64,000 bases of DNA from Bursaphelenchus xylophilus (GCA_904066235.2 CAJFCV020000003.1:4278001-4342000), one strand, 5' to 3'. Counted from the stretch's first letter, positions 23,075 to 35,731 are shown. Numbers and translations: made by a program. Notes: generated by a model from the letters alone, not told the origin.

Positions 23075-23748
23075 TCTCTCGAGTTATAATTTATGCGAAG
23101 CCCTTAGGGCACTAAATAAGGGACCGGAAAGGTTTCCGATTTCCCTTTTCAACAAAAAGGAATCGGCCCTTAATGAGCTCAAGGGGGAGACTGAAGAAGA
23201 GACTTGAAGGTGACCATTTATGCAGCCAACTGTTGCCAAAGTTGAAGAGGGTCAAAGGACCTGGAAGTCCGGAAAGATAACTGAAAAATTGGATCCAGCA
23301 AGCTTTAGACGATCTTCAACGACGGCTTTAGCGCAAATCAGCGTCAGTTCAGTGAAGTTGTTCTATACTTTTACCTGATAAATTCCAAGGGTTTCTGAAG
23401 AAAATAGACTTTCTCTCGAGTTATAATTTATGCGAAGCCCTTAGGGCACTAAATAAGGGACCGGAAAGGTTTCCGATTTCCCTTTTCAACAAAAAGGAAT
23501 CGGCCCTTAATGAGCTCAAGGGGGAGACTGAAGAAGAGACTTGAAGGTGACCATTTATGCAGCCAACTGTTGCCAAAGTTGAAGAGGGTCAAAGGACCTG
23601 GAAGTCCGGAAAGATAACTGAAAAATTGGATCCAGCAAGCTTTAGACGATCTTCAACGACGGCTTTAGCGCAAATCAGCGTCAGTTCAGTGAAGTTGTTC
23701 TATACTTTTACCTGATAAATTCCAAGGGTTTCTGAAGAAAATAGACTT
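23075..23748. repeat. Perfect tandem duplication, 2 x 337 bp
   Basis: The segment starting tctctcgagttataattt at 23075 is repeated base for base from 23412. Copy 1 is 23075-23411 and copy 2 is 23412-23748. I compared the two copies and found no difference. The unit has no open frame or recognised domain. It is either a very recent duplication or an assembly artefact. Confidence 0.93.
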
Positions 23749-23956
23749 TATAAACTTAAACTTGAATGGCCTTTTAATTTGGAATGTTTTTTACAAAGAT
23801 CCTTTTTGAATGGGAAAATTAATACACACCTTTGCCGGAGTATAATCTTTATGCGAAACTCCGGCCAGGACATTTATTTAGTAACCCTCGGGATTACATT
23901 TTTCCGAGCGTGTTTTCTCCTTTCCTTCCGAGGATTTTATGGTTATATTTTTTTGA

Positions 23957-24113
23957 TATGAGCTTAAGTCGGCTGCATGGAAATTGGGCTCAAGTGAAAT
24001 TGGGCTAATTTTTTAAACTGTGAACGTTTTACGGTGATAAAGTCAGCCTAATTTCCCTGAACCCAATTCCACTAACAGTAAGCCCAATTTCCATGTAGCC
24101 CTTAAGCCTATAT
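23957..24113. repeat. Imperfect inverted repeat, MITE-like or foldback
   Basis: The left arm (about 23957-24011, including gcttaag, ctgcatggaaattgggct and gaaattggg) is matched in reverse complement by the right arm (about 24054-24113, including cccaattccac, agcccaatttccatg and cttaagc). Arms are about 50-55 bp and separated by about 45 bp. There is no coding potential. Confidence 0.7.
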
Positions 24114-26216
24114 AGTATGATGGCCATCATTGCATATATCGCCTTCTATAGTCATAAGTCTGTCAAATCCCGCATCTCCCTCCAAATTGCATTGTTTCTA
24201 ACCTCCAATTTCCGTGGACCAAAGCCCATCGATGCGTATGAACCGTGTCGCTTTCCTCGTCGCCCTTTCGTATCTCACTCATGACATGTTAATAAAAATA
24301 TTCATTGGCGCCGAATAAATACGAAATACGCTCTCGAGTCTCGATCCCCCTGTATTCGACTCCCCTTTCCGCGGTTGTTTTGGAAACTCGTCGTAAATGC
24401 GTGTGAGCCAAGGGGGGAGGGGGCGTCAGCTCGGGATCATTAGGAGAATAATTTTGCGCGCGGCCAAGAGATGGCATATGGCCAAGCTCTTCTTGTTTAT
24501 TCTTTGCAGATTGTAAATAAATTGCCTTTTTTTGTTGCTTGCGGTTATTTACAGGGATCGGGCTCTATGCTTGGAAAAGAAATCGCCACAGGCTATTTTT
24601 TGGTCAAGGGAAGGAGGTAAAAATTTTTATTAAGTTTTGGACGAAACTTTTCCAAGCTTTGCCGGATTTTAGCTTGAATTTTTTAGTAACCGTTGAGATT
24701 TTTTAAGGCGCAAGTTGCATAAAATACAAGGTGTTTTTGGGATTTCCAAAAAATATATTTTTTTCCGATGCAACATCATCACAATGACAATGCAGAAAAG
24801 CTTTTTCTTTGACTGTCTCTCCGCATTTCCTTGGTTGTCAGAGACGGTCGAATATGGTATTCAAAGAGCTATGCTTTTTAATTTCGGCTTATTGAGATCT
24901 AAACGTTTTATTCTCTGGAGAGTATGTGAGGGTATTACGTCTAGGGAGTATTAGTTCTAACGTCGAGTCGGCTTGAGTTGCCCTACTTACTTTCCACATT
25001 TTCTCACACTTTATTTTGACTTACATTTTTGTTTCCCTCAAGATGAAGTAAAAGTGTTATTGCAATGTCTTTTTTCGGTAATTTAATTGACTTCATTTAT
25101 TAAGAATACTCAAATTCATAAAAATTATGAGCCTTTCTCACTCGTTTCCCTCACCTATTTCTATTTATTTACCCTCCAAAATTACCCCTCTCACTTACCC
25201 TTACTTATTTACCCCCTCGACTTTTCACTTTCGCACTCAGCTCGGCTCTTAACGCGAAATGAAACAATTTCAATGCGTCACCCATGACCTGCGGCAAATC
25301 GAAAAAAGCGAATTCTTAATTTCTGGATTAAGAAAATTTTGCACGTTATATTAATTTTGGCATCGGGACAGAGCCAAACGTCTTAATTCCAGTTTGTTTG
25401 CCTTCGGGATGATTATTAAATGAACTGCAAACGCGAATTCAAGAAACTTAGCGTGTTTATTTGAGGGAAATTTGACTCAAAACTCTATGTTTTTATTATC
25501 AAATGCGAGAACGTATTTTACAAATATCAAAACTAAATTTTTTAATTCTTGCGATTATTACCGTTAGAACCAACCAAATTCTAGCCTACAAAGGTTTAAA
25601 AAATGTTCAAAAAGCTGGCCAATGGGCAGCCAAAGCTTCAAAATCATTCAAAAAGGACTACTCCAGCGTTCACGCTATTTTTTGGCTAGCCCTTTCAAGT
25701 CAAATTTTATAAATTTTAAACATTGGGTGGAAACACTTTCTTTTACTTAGAATTTAGATTTTTTAAATATGATCTGAGCGTGATTTTTACCCGCGCCTTG
25801 CAGAAACAATGGATTAAAACGTCATGTTATTTCCGCTGCATATTTTTGAGATCTTTCGTGTGAAAACATGACCCGGTTGCAGCTAACATTCTTCGAACTT
25901 CCAATACATTATTACTAATTTCGATGTAATACTTAGCGCACTGCCATTATGCTAATGTCTTTTTCCGAGGGGGAAACGCATAATTTCCCTGGGTTCACTT
26001 ATAATTAGCAGACAGTCTAATAAGTCTTGGCATGACTTACTTTCTCTTCGGTTTGAATTCTCAAACTTACTGTTTTCTATGTACCATTCAAAGTTGTCCC
26101 TTTCCAGCTACTTTCAACACCTCTCTCCTCGAAAAATCGCGCTTTCTTAATCCTATTAAGCAGTTACGCCTTGAGGGCATGACCGAACTTACTCGGGTCT
26201 AATCAACTTGCTTCAG

Positions 26217-27163
26217 ATGCCAACGATATTCGAGCTGGATCGCTCGGAGCTCGAAAGCCTCTGTCTTTTCCTGAGGCCGGCATTAGAGACTATCCGCCTT
26301 GATCGTACATCCACAGATCGCCTAAGGGCGTTGATTACGGAATGGCTTTTACTCAACGATCTCTCGACGATGCATTCATTCGAAAGGAGGGAAGAGCAGT
26401 GGGTGAGGCCGGACAAGGCTGATTGTCAGAGCTGTGGAAGATACAGGGTTGGACGACGTAAGTGTAATACAATTTGAGGGGCGAATAAGAATCGTATGAG
26501 TGTCCAATTTCTTTGAAGGCTATTAAGAAGGTTCACACTGATGCCAAATGATTAAAATTACTAGAATTAAGCATCCTTTATAATGAGAAAGCAATTGGTA
26601 AATTACAAGCTCTCTGATTTCAGCGGAAGTTTATCGAGAATTGGATGTAATTCAAGTCACGACCCCTGACAAACAATTAGAATCAATGGAAATGATCACA
26701 ACCCCAGGTACAAGTGCCACAACACCTCAGGAACCCGCGAGGATAATCGGGCTGGGAGAGGTTGTTGAGACTCAACCTGGGGCTACCGGATTTGTTCAAG
26801 TCAAAACGTAGGCTTTAAGAACCAACTATATATTTTTCATTACCTTGAGACTTCTCTTATCCCTTCTTATATTTTTTTGATTACAAAAAAACCCTTTTAT
26901 ATTGTTTCACCTCTTCCAGAGCGGACACGTCTTGGCATCGTCCCACCGGCAAGCCACCACCCACGCCCGCTCAATATCGTCGCCACAAACCCACCTGGGG
27001 AGGGAGTTGTTGTTTCTGTTGTTGTCCCGAGAACTCTCCACCTCCACGACGCCGGGTTCCGGTCACTCCGAATCCTCGAACCCAACTACACGACGATGAA
27101 GAACCCACTGGTTGCGTTGACTATTGCGTGATGTGCATTCTCTGTCAGTGCATGCGGATCTAA
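26217..27163 (+). CDS. Unrecognised protein with cysteine-cluster C-terminus
   Basis: Exons 26217-26457, 26624-26807 and 26920-27163 join in phase to 222 residues. The N-terminal exon is Leu- and charge-rich with repeated short helices (LDRSELESLCLFLRPALE) and ends with a CxxC (DCQSCGRY). The middle is Thr/Pro-rich. The last exon has a Pro/Arg stretch and two cysteine clusters: SCCFCCCPENSPPP and, at the very end, CVDYCVMCILCQCMRI. Such clusters are often palmitoylated or bind metal; a distant resemblance to the I-mfa (MDFI) cysteine domain crossed my mind but is not supported. The ATG directly follows an acceptor (cttgcttcag), so either it is trans-spliced or an upstream exon exists that I did not find. 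Confidence 0.55.
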
Positions 27164-27593
27164 TCGCCGGACGCCTTTTGCTTTCCTCCGCTTGTAAATA
27201 CAACAATAACTATTACCGAATCACTTTCAACTTTCAAGATATACAATTACTGTGAACAAATCCGAGATGATAAAGATGGACTAGCTTTACACGGTTTATT
27301 ATTAAAAGTATAACAATATAATTTATAATGCCATAAATACAATCTCGAAGGTACATTGAGCAGTGGAATAGAAATTGTTTTCTTTCGATTACCGGAGGCA
27401 ATTTGCAATGAAAGGGAGGGCTAAGTAGGACGAAGATGTTCGAATTTGGATCATTTCTATGAGAATTCCCGTATGAAGACGACAATACGCGAAAAGGCGA
27501 GAGAAATGCGTCATTATGACAGAGTTTTTTTTAAACTCAAAAAGATTATGATGAAACAACAAATTTCCCTAGCTTTTTCCGGAAAACAGAGCT
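27164..27593. other. Intergenic region between two convergent genes
   Basis: About 430 bp between the 3' ends of the cysteine-tail gene and the cysteine-repeat gene. AT-rich 3'UTR-like sequence; I see nothing else. Confidence 0.4.
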
Positions 27594-30500
27594 TTACATC
27601 AAGTAGAGTGCTACTAATAAAGCCATGGATCCAAATATTGTCGTCGTAAGACTTTCTGTTCCAGATGCTGGAGGGGCCGAAGTGGGTTCCGGCTCGGGCT
27701 CAGGCTGGGGAGATGTGTGATGATGGTCATGATCAAGGAGATCCACATGATGAGGTGGTTGAGAGGGCTCTGGCTCGGGCTCGGGGATCGGCTCTGGTGA
27801 GGATTCGGGCTGCTTGGTCTGAAAAAAATGTTGTAAAACAGCAACATTACATAATATCATAAAGCTAGAACTTCAATGGCAATCTAAAGAAATGTAAAAT
27901 AAAAGTCGCCTATTTCAATAAAGAGATACTCCTTTCTCACCTTCAGAATAGGCCTCGAAGTTGTGATCTTGCTCTTCTCTTCGAAGTTTGCTGGCTGCAA
28001 CACACAAGTGGCATTGAATACCTGAACCCAAGTGGTATGGATATCATAAACATGAAGAAGGGCGTCGTCTCCGCACTGCTTGCTGATGGCTCCAGAAGCA
28101 CAGTTGAGGATGTCGTTGACTGCCGAACACACTTGCTCATTGGCGTTCTTGGCTAGCAGATCCACTTGCTAAAATTTTTTATATTATACATGTCATCATC
28201 ATAGTAAAATACAAAAACTAAAAAAAATAAAGCGTCCAACTGTTCAAGAGCTTTTTAAATGTTACCTTATATGCCTCAAGGCACTTATGGCCCTCGGTGT
28301 TATCAGCGACTTCAGACAAACACTCAGCGAACTTCCGTTGATCCCTTCGAGTGATTTCTCTTTCGCAAAGGTTCTCAAACAACGTCAAGGAAGCCGTAGA
28401 AACTGGCTCGAAACGACAAGTCAGCTTGTCCAGGCATGGTCGGTATTTTGCCTCAACGACCTTACAGAAGTGGTCCCAATCGGAGGAGTTACTAAAAGAA
28501 GTCAGCATTAGTTATCAGCATACCAAACTTGATCAAACGGCTGATAAATCTGTGTTTAATAATCCATACCTGATAAAAGTGATTGGTTGGAAGTGGAAAG
28601 AGTCAATCACCGAGTCGCACTCCAGATATGAGATCAACTGGTCTTCGCTACAGCCAGTCTGAAGGGCTACGGAAGGAAGTTGCAATCCGCATTCCCTCTT
28701 TCGGTCGTTCATCGCGTTGAAAGCGAATTGAAGAGCGTCTGGACCACACTGTTCGTTGACGCTTTCGGCAATACATTGGAGCCCTGAGTTGATCGATTCA
28801 CAAGACTCATCGGCTTTCAAACAGTCCTTGCCTTTAGGGCTTTCGGCGACTTCAGCCAAACAAGAGCGATGCTGATCGAGAACGGCACGGGCGGAACAGA
28901 GTTGGTTGAGAACATTGCGAAGGGACGATGACTCAGCGGTCTCTGGACATACCCCAAGTTTCTCGTAACATTGCTGATAGGCATCTGCGTCATGACAAAC
29001 CTAAAGCAACACAATTAAACCCCATATTCGTTGATCTCCTTACATGTTCTCCAGTGACACCCTTTCCGACCAAACTAATTGCTCTGAAGGGGTATTTCTC
29101 AACAATCTTTTTGGTGCATTCCTCAAAGTTCTTCTTGATCTCATCAGTGCAAGTGGCGGGAGTAGTTGTAACTGGTGCAGCTTCCAGCAGAGGCTCCGGG
29201 ATGAAGCCGATCGGACATGTCTCGCGTGATCCCAATGCCTTGAGAACATTTACAGGCACAATTCCGCATTTATCAACCACTATCGGTTCCACACACTCCA
29301 CAAATTGAGGAAGAACAGCCTTCAATTTGGCCAGATTGATGTCCTTCAAGGTCGCAATTGTGTTCCTCAAGCATTTCCCGAATTCCGGGTGGTTGACTTG
29401 TTTGAAGATGCATCCCAAATTTGTGTCAATGGCTTCGACGACGTCTGGTTGATTGCAAATCCCATTGCCAGCTCGCACAAGACAACTGGATATTACACAA
29501 GGGCCATCTCTTTCAAGAATGGGCTTGGCACAGGTTCGGAATTCAGCGGTCAAATTGCAGCCTTGCGCAAAGACCGGCGCAAGACTGTTGAGATTCTTGA
29601 GGATGGATTGAAGACCGCCATGGAACAAGTCATCCAGCCGAGCTGAGATGTCGTTGAGAGGAGCTGAACAATGTTCAACGATCTGGTCTTCGTTGGCAGT
29701 GCAGTTGAAAGTGTTGATAGCTTTGACAGCTGAAAATATGATGATAAGAAAATGATGACAAAAGGAATATTTTGTAATAACAAGATTATCAGATGGACCA
29801 ATAACTCACCTTCTTCTTTGAACTCTTCTCCCACCTTGCAATTGGGATCAATGGTATTGGCAAACTTCCTCACATACTCGGTAACGAATTCCTTGGCCAC
29901 ATGACCACACTTCTCAGTGATTGGAGGCAAGGCGCAGCTCAGGAGATGGTTAGTGGACACACATGCTTCTTGAGGAGCTGATTTAGAGAAGGTATTGACA
30001 CAATCTCTGACGTCATTTCTGGTGGTTACCTTGCGAACACATTGTTTGATGCCCGAATATTTGGAGGCACCGTCATTGCAAGCGTAATCAAACATTGCTG
30101 ACATTCCTCGGGCCCACAAGGGGAAACACTAAACGAATTTTGTTAATTTGAATTAATCATCAATATGAGATGCCTTTGAAAAGCTGTAAAACTTATGGAA
30201 ATTAGATAAAAGAATGACTTTTCTCACCTGTAAGTTCTTTCGGCATTCCAAGAACTTCTTATGCGCCTCACAAGCTTGATCGATCTCTTTTGGTTGAGCA
30301 ACAACCGCCAATGGATGGGGTTTGAAAGCGGTCAATGGCTTCACACACTCTCCAAACTGGGTCTGCTCATGAGCTTCACAAGTGGAGGCTGGAGTTGGAG
30401 TAGCCGGAGACATTGGCCGAGCCATGGGAGCGCCTGTCTTCTGGACTGGGATCGGCTGGACTGGCCGGCTGATGATCTCGTTCAAATTGGCCGGCTCTTG

Positions 30501-33500
30501 GGCTGGACAACCTTCCTCAAGACCAAGGGAGGTCATCTGAAAAAAATATTCAATAAGTTAAAATTAAATACGATACAAATTCAAAATGTAGTTAGCTCAC
30601 CAATTCCTTGAGATTATTCAAATCCTCCACAGTTTTAGCCTCGCAATCTTTTTGAATAAGGCTTTCGCCACAGACGAACGCCTCACGGAGAGTGTAAAAA
30701 GATTTGCAGAGTAAGGCTTCTCCATGAATTCCTTGGATCATCTTTCCAACGCTATCTCCGAGATGGTGAAGACCGGCCTGGCATTGGGCAGAAGCTGGTT
30801 GGGCCGAAACTTTGACCAAACATTCGCGGGATTGAACAAGAAGTTGACGGTATTTGGGGGTGCAAATGGGCGAAAGGCCAATTCTAGAAAATAAAATCAT
30901 CGTCAACTTTCACTATGCCCAGTTGAACTCATACTATACCAAAAAAATTTAAAGTCTTTGTAGCTGAAAATGTCAAAAAGCTTTACCTGGCCAACGTATT
31001 CAGAGGCGAGTTGAAAGAGCATCGCTGTCCATTGTTCTTGGAGAATACGCTCTCATTTAAGCACTTGTCGTACTTCCCGTAGAGATCGCAAATCTCATTC
31101 ATTAACTTGCTATCCGAATCAGAGACCTCGAGTAAGAAGTTGACTGTGTGGAATTGAGCCAACTTCTTGTTGATTTCAACCAATTCAACCAAACAAACAA
31201 GCGCCGAATTTTCCTAAAATACCGTCAAGTATTGTAAAAAACACCATACCTGATCTCCATTACATCTTGGATTCAAAGGCTGAAGAGTGAAGCCATCTCC
31301 ATTCTCTTGGCCACTCTGTTTCTCCTCTTCTCTTTGCATCTTGTCCTTTTCTTCATAACATTTCAAATCGATCGTCTCGTCGTTCAGACTTTCTTGAATT
31401 GCAATGACAACATCCTGAGCTTCCACTGGACACAAGTCGTTGAGAGTGACGATAATGCAGTCAACGTTTTTGTTGAAGGCTTCGAGAGCGGCACAGGGGG
31501 AGGCTTTTGGAGTCTGAAAAGAATTCATTTTTAATGATTACATTATTTATCATTACGCATGGAGATGAATCAATTGACTTACTTTGTCCGCAACACATTG
31601 CTTATCTTTCAATGCAGTTTCCAAGAAGCAGTTGCTGTGTGGGATCAGATCTTCCTTTCTCTGGCAAATTCTCTTTCTCACAGCCACCCAAACATCGTCT
31701 TTGGATTCGCTGCCACAAATCTGCTCAACATTTCCAAAGGCGAACAATGAGTTGGACAAGTCCAGAACCTTGTCAGAGCTCTCTTTAACTGTCGTTGGGA
31801 GGCCTGTAGAAGTAGTTGTTGGTCGTTTTTCCGACTTTGGATTAACTTTTTTGTTTGGCTGAACTGCTTCAACTTTTTGTGTACGTTCATCGGTGGACTT
31901 GTCGTTGGTCGATGGCTCTTCGATAACGGTGATTTCATTCGATTCTTGTTTTCCATCGTCGGGCAGACTTGGCTGCGAGACCGGAGCAGGCCCGCGAGAA
32001 GCAGGAGAAACAGGCTCGACGGGGCTGGTAACTGGACTAGTTGGAGACTGCTCAACCGGACTTGTTGGTGTTTGTTCGTCTGTTGGCGCTTCAACGATTG
32101 GTCTTCCAGAGCTTGTAGCGACAACGGGGCTGGATGGGAGAGCTGCTCGGCCATTGCAATGAAGATCGTCGAGAACATGTTGAGTTTCTTGACGCATAGG
32201 CTCGAACAATTCAACGGCGACCTCATCACATTCCGTGGGACGGATCTGTGCGACGCAGTTGATATCGGTGTGGACTGAAGCCACCACTCTACAGATTACA
32301 GAGTTGTCGGCGGGAGAAATCCTGAAAGAAAATTACGATTACCGCTATGGTGATTTATACAGGGTGTCCAGAGAAATGTGCCGGAAAGTTTTTGTCGATT
32401 TCTTGGCGCTCAATAAAGATATCCGAAAAATTCTTTTTGCAGGATAAAGAAGAATTTGGGCGGTTTTTTGTCCGAAAGAATCATTTTTTCCGCCAGCGCG
32501 GAAAGTAGTGTATTCGACGGAGACTTTTGATTGCTTTTTTGGCCATCACACCAATTTTAAACGCTATATTAGATGCTGAAACTTCCGGAAAGTCTTCAAA
32601 TTTTCGACGGAATAAATCACACAGACAGCGACATCGCAATGCGATCCCATATAGCGACTGCACGGTGCAGCCTGTCGCTGCAACACCGATAAAGTCCGAG
32701 TGCACCGTGCGGAGGTTTGAAACAGCAAGGCAAAAGGAAATTTGAACAAAAAATATTTTGTTGTTTTCTGGTGCACCAAGTGGTTTTCCGATGGCTTAGC
32801 TTCTGCCAAAGCTTGGTGACAAAATTTTCGAAGGCATACGAAGCCAGAAGGGTGTTCTAGCCAGGCCATAAAAATTGTGTTGGACCATGTCTTGTCCGCA
32901 GCTGAGTTATGGCCTCCGCCGATTCGGCGAGCGTCCGCCATACCTTCGCCGAACACTTGGTAAACATGAAAATATGCAAATATCTTTGTTTCAACCATCA
33001 AAGTTCATAATAAAGCGTTTAAAGTTGGTGCGATTATCATAAAAGCGATCAAAAGTCTCCGCCGAATACACTGCCTTCCGCGCTGGCGAAGAAAATGATT
33101 CTTTTGCACAAAAAACCGCCCATATTCTTCTTTATCCTGCAAAAAGAATTTTTCGGAAATCTTTATTGAGCGCCCAGAAATCGACAAAAACTTTCCGGCA
33201 CATTTCTCTGGACACCCTGTAGAGACATTACGCAACAATAAGGTGCTCTAATCTTACGGAATGGGGCATTTTGCATCTCTCGCCTTTCCAAAGCAAGCCA
33301 AATGCTCCTTCAACGAAGGAACCAACAATTCGCACGCATACATCTGGATCTTTTGGAAATCCTGAAGAGGCTTTTGTTCGGGGACACAGCTAGCCGGCAA
33401 TCCATCCATACAGCTGGAGAACTCTTGCAGAAGAGCGCATCCTTGCTCGATCTTCGCCATACTCAGCTCATCGTTGAAGATGGAGACTTCAGAATAATTT

Positions 33501-34035
33501 GAAGCGGCCAGATCGACCACCCATGCGTCAAGATTTTCAACGCAGGCTGTCATGGCTGTTCGATGACTTTCGGAACAGTCGGCCGGATTTTGAGGGGGAT
33601 TTCGGCCGATTTGCGGGGCTGGTTGATCTTGTTGATGGGATTCCGAGAAGGGATCTCCGGAGGGCAACGATTTGTTCTGAAACTTTGAAATAATTTAGGC
33701 AAATGATCAACCTGGACCACTTTTCTCATTAAGAAACCCGGTATTTGAATCTAAAGTAAAAGGAATGTAGCTAAAAACGGCCACATTTTTCTCTAAAGAA
33801 ATCATACCTTATTCTTGACTGGCCCATCACTTCGAGGAACTTGGCCGACCTCATCAGCCCCATCTTCACAATCATTTTCTCCATCTCCCACCCAATCCAT
33901 GGGGATACAACTAGTCTCCTTCGGACAGAAGAACATGCCTGCCGCACATCCTGCTTGCCCTTCGTCCTCTGCCAAAATGGAAGTCATCAAAAGCCCTAAG
34001 GCAATCGATGAAATAAATGCGGGACGAAGCCGCAT
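27594..34035 (-). CDS. Large secreted cysteine-repeat protein with LDLa module and probable GPI anchor
   Basis: About 13 exons, roughly 1,500 residues. Exon 1 (33808-34035) encodes a signal peptide (AFISSIALGLLMTSILA) and one LDL-receptor class A module ending GENDCEDGADE. Exon 2 encodes a domain with eight spaced Cys (from DCSESHRTAMTACVEN to DAKCP). Further domains with similar Cys spacing follow, some with one or two residues before KCG or QCG turns (for example at 29900, 28750 and 28070). This spacing resembles the nematode T20D4.11-like (DUF19) or CPG4 chondroitin-proteoglycan domains, which I could not tell apart. Linkers are Ser/Thr/Pro/Glu-rich. The last exon has a PEPEPE tract, an HDHHH run, and ends in a short hydrophobic tail (FGSMALLVALYLM) with small residues before it, typical of GPI attachment. 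A matrix, eggshell or cuticle surface role is inference only. Confidence 0.72.
32360..33219. mobile_element. 860 bp TIR element (mariner-like, non-autonomous) in an intron
   Basis: The element begins CAGGGTGTCCAGAGAAATG and ends with its reverse complement, flanked on both sides by TA, the Tc1/mariner target duplication. The arms extend about 210 bp (32360-32575 and 33008-33219) with only scattered mismatches. The internal part has no intact transposase. It fills nearly all of the 934 nt intron between exons 2 and 3 of the cysteine-repeat gene, whose splice phase is preserved. Confidence 0.85.
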
Positions 34036-35731
34036 TTTGTAAATTTAGGAGATTTTGATGACTTTGAGGGAGTTGGGCCGCTCGTATCGATGGTTTAGTG
34101 TAGTAGTTGCACCCTGAACGGTATTTTGATGATTTAGTTGAGTAGTGAAGCGAGATTGCGCGAAAATAAGAGTTCAGAAGACTATAAAAATAAAATTTAT
34201 TCATAAAATTAAGCTTGAGTAAAGGAATTTTTTGGGCTCAAAAAATCGAAAGATTAGGGATAACCCAGCAAAAGGTCAAGTCCAATATACTGCACATGTC
34301 ATATCCAAATCTTTAGTACAAGAACATTACAATTTACACAGATTCCCCCTCCAGATTCGCCGAAATCTCTCCCAAAATCGTTTATCTTAACCGACTCCGG
34401 AGCCGGCGAAGATGGACGCCCCGAGGTCCGTGTTCGGTTGGCATTTTTTGGGTTTCTTTTCGCTTCGCAGCGCCACATCCAAGGTCAGAATTTACCTTCA
34501 AGGAGCAAGATCAGATCCGAAACACACATTCGGCGACAAAACGGCGCGCGAAGAAATGAGACGTTATACGAATTGGATGCGGATAATGTTTACGTCATGC
34601 AAATTTTCGCATTTCCAGTTGAAGAAAGGAAAAAATTTGTAGTAAAATGGAGCGACTAATACAATATACGACGATTATTAGCCAACACGACGTATATGCT
34701 GGTCAAAACTGGTCGTCAAACAAAAAAATTTAGATGACATTACTAGTACAACATGAATAGAATTGTAATTTATCCTTCTCCATATAAAAGTTAGACCGCA
34801 AACATCTTGGGAGCCCCTTTTACACTCCCCCATTCCTCCATCTTTATCCGATTATTCCCCTGCGGGCTATTGTAAATCAATTTCGGAAGTACCTTTATAT
34901 TCGAGTAGCAATGTCTCTAACTGTGTTAATCGTTAGCTAACCCGATTCCTCTGTATCCTTTTCGATTCCGCAGAAAAAAATCAGTGGACCGGAGTTCTTT
35001 TGCACCGTTCGAAGATGTTTTTGATGGATATAAAGGGAGGCGATAAACAGGAGGGGTTGAATAATCTGTGGGAAAGTAAGGTAATCCACGCATAACAGGG
35101 AGTGCAGGGTTGTGTTGGTGATTGGGTTTGAGGTGGGATATTACAGTATTATAATAAATAACTGAACATTTGATGACGTAAAGTTATGTAAAGGACATGG
35201 GTCTTAGGAATTCAAAAGCTTTACCCATCATAGGTAGCCCTGGTCATTGACTCATAAATATTAGCTTCAAACCGCGTTCGACGTCTCTTGTAATTAGAAC
35301 TGTCCGCTGTAGATAGACTTGAGCTTACAAAAGTTATCTTTTGCTCCTCGGATTTATGTAAAAGCATTCCAACGCGAAGAAAATTAACTCTAATTTTAGC
35401 CAAAAGCAGCTGCAAAAAAATCACAAATACAAAGGCTATGCCTTTCAACTGACATACGCATCATACCAATTAACCTAATTGGGTAATTAAGTGTAAGTAA
35501 AATACGTTCTAGAAACCCTATATTTTCCAAAAGTAATCATAACTGATACCTTGGTATTAGAGAACAGTAATTGTAATACAAATTCTGTTATTAAAGGCTA
35601 GAAATTTGATGTGCGACACCTTTCCTCAATAAGAATCGCAAGTTCCCAAAAAGTGTTTGCTTTCTTGTCATCCCAGCCTCAGCAGATCCTAATCTTCAGG
35701 TGCGATTTGTATTCCTCGAGAGGTCATTTCA
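34036..35731. other. Gene-poor region upstream of the cysteine-repeat gene
   Basis: About 1.7 kb, AT-rich, expected to hold the promoter of the cysteine-repeat gene. A short open frame at 34412-34642 (+) has no domain and no clear splice partners. I see nothing else to name. Confidence 0.35.

Larger units (their letters stand above)
21472..26216. other. Gene-poor region upstream of sax-2
   Basis: About 4.7 kb without a convincing gene. It holds the presumed sax-2 promoter, a perfect tandem duplication (23075-23748), an inverted-repeat element (about 23957-24113) and a pyrimidine-rich tract (about 25136-25230). Short open frames occur (for example 22706-23089 plus and 22298-22615 minus) but lack splice signals and recognisable domains. 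Confidence 0.5.

Noticed and set aside
22706..23089. 127-codon open frame on the plus strand
   Set aside because: No domain, no signal peptide, no splice signals, lies beside the tandem duplication; composition does not look like a protein.
25136..25230. Pyrimidine-rich tract considered as a simple repeat or regulatory element
   Set aside because: Biased composition but no repeating unit; not enough to name it.
25503..25712. 69-codon frame with a hydrophobic N-terminus (LNFLILAIITV)
   Set aside because: Considered as a small secreted peptide, but it lies in AT-rich DNA without promoter or splice evidence.
32564..33001. Minus-strand open frame inside the TIR element, considered as transposase
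   Set aside because: No DDE/DDD motif or helix-turn-helix that I can recognise; the element appears non-autonomous.
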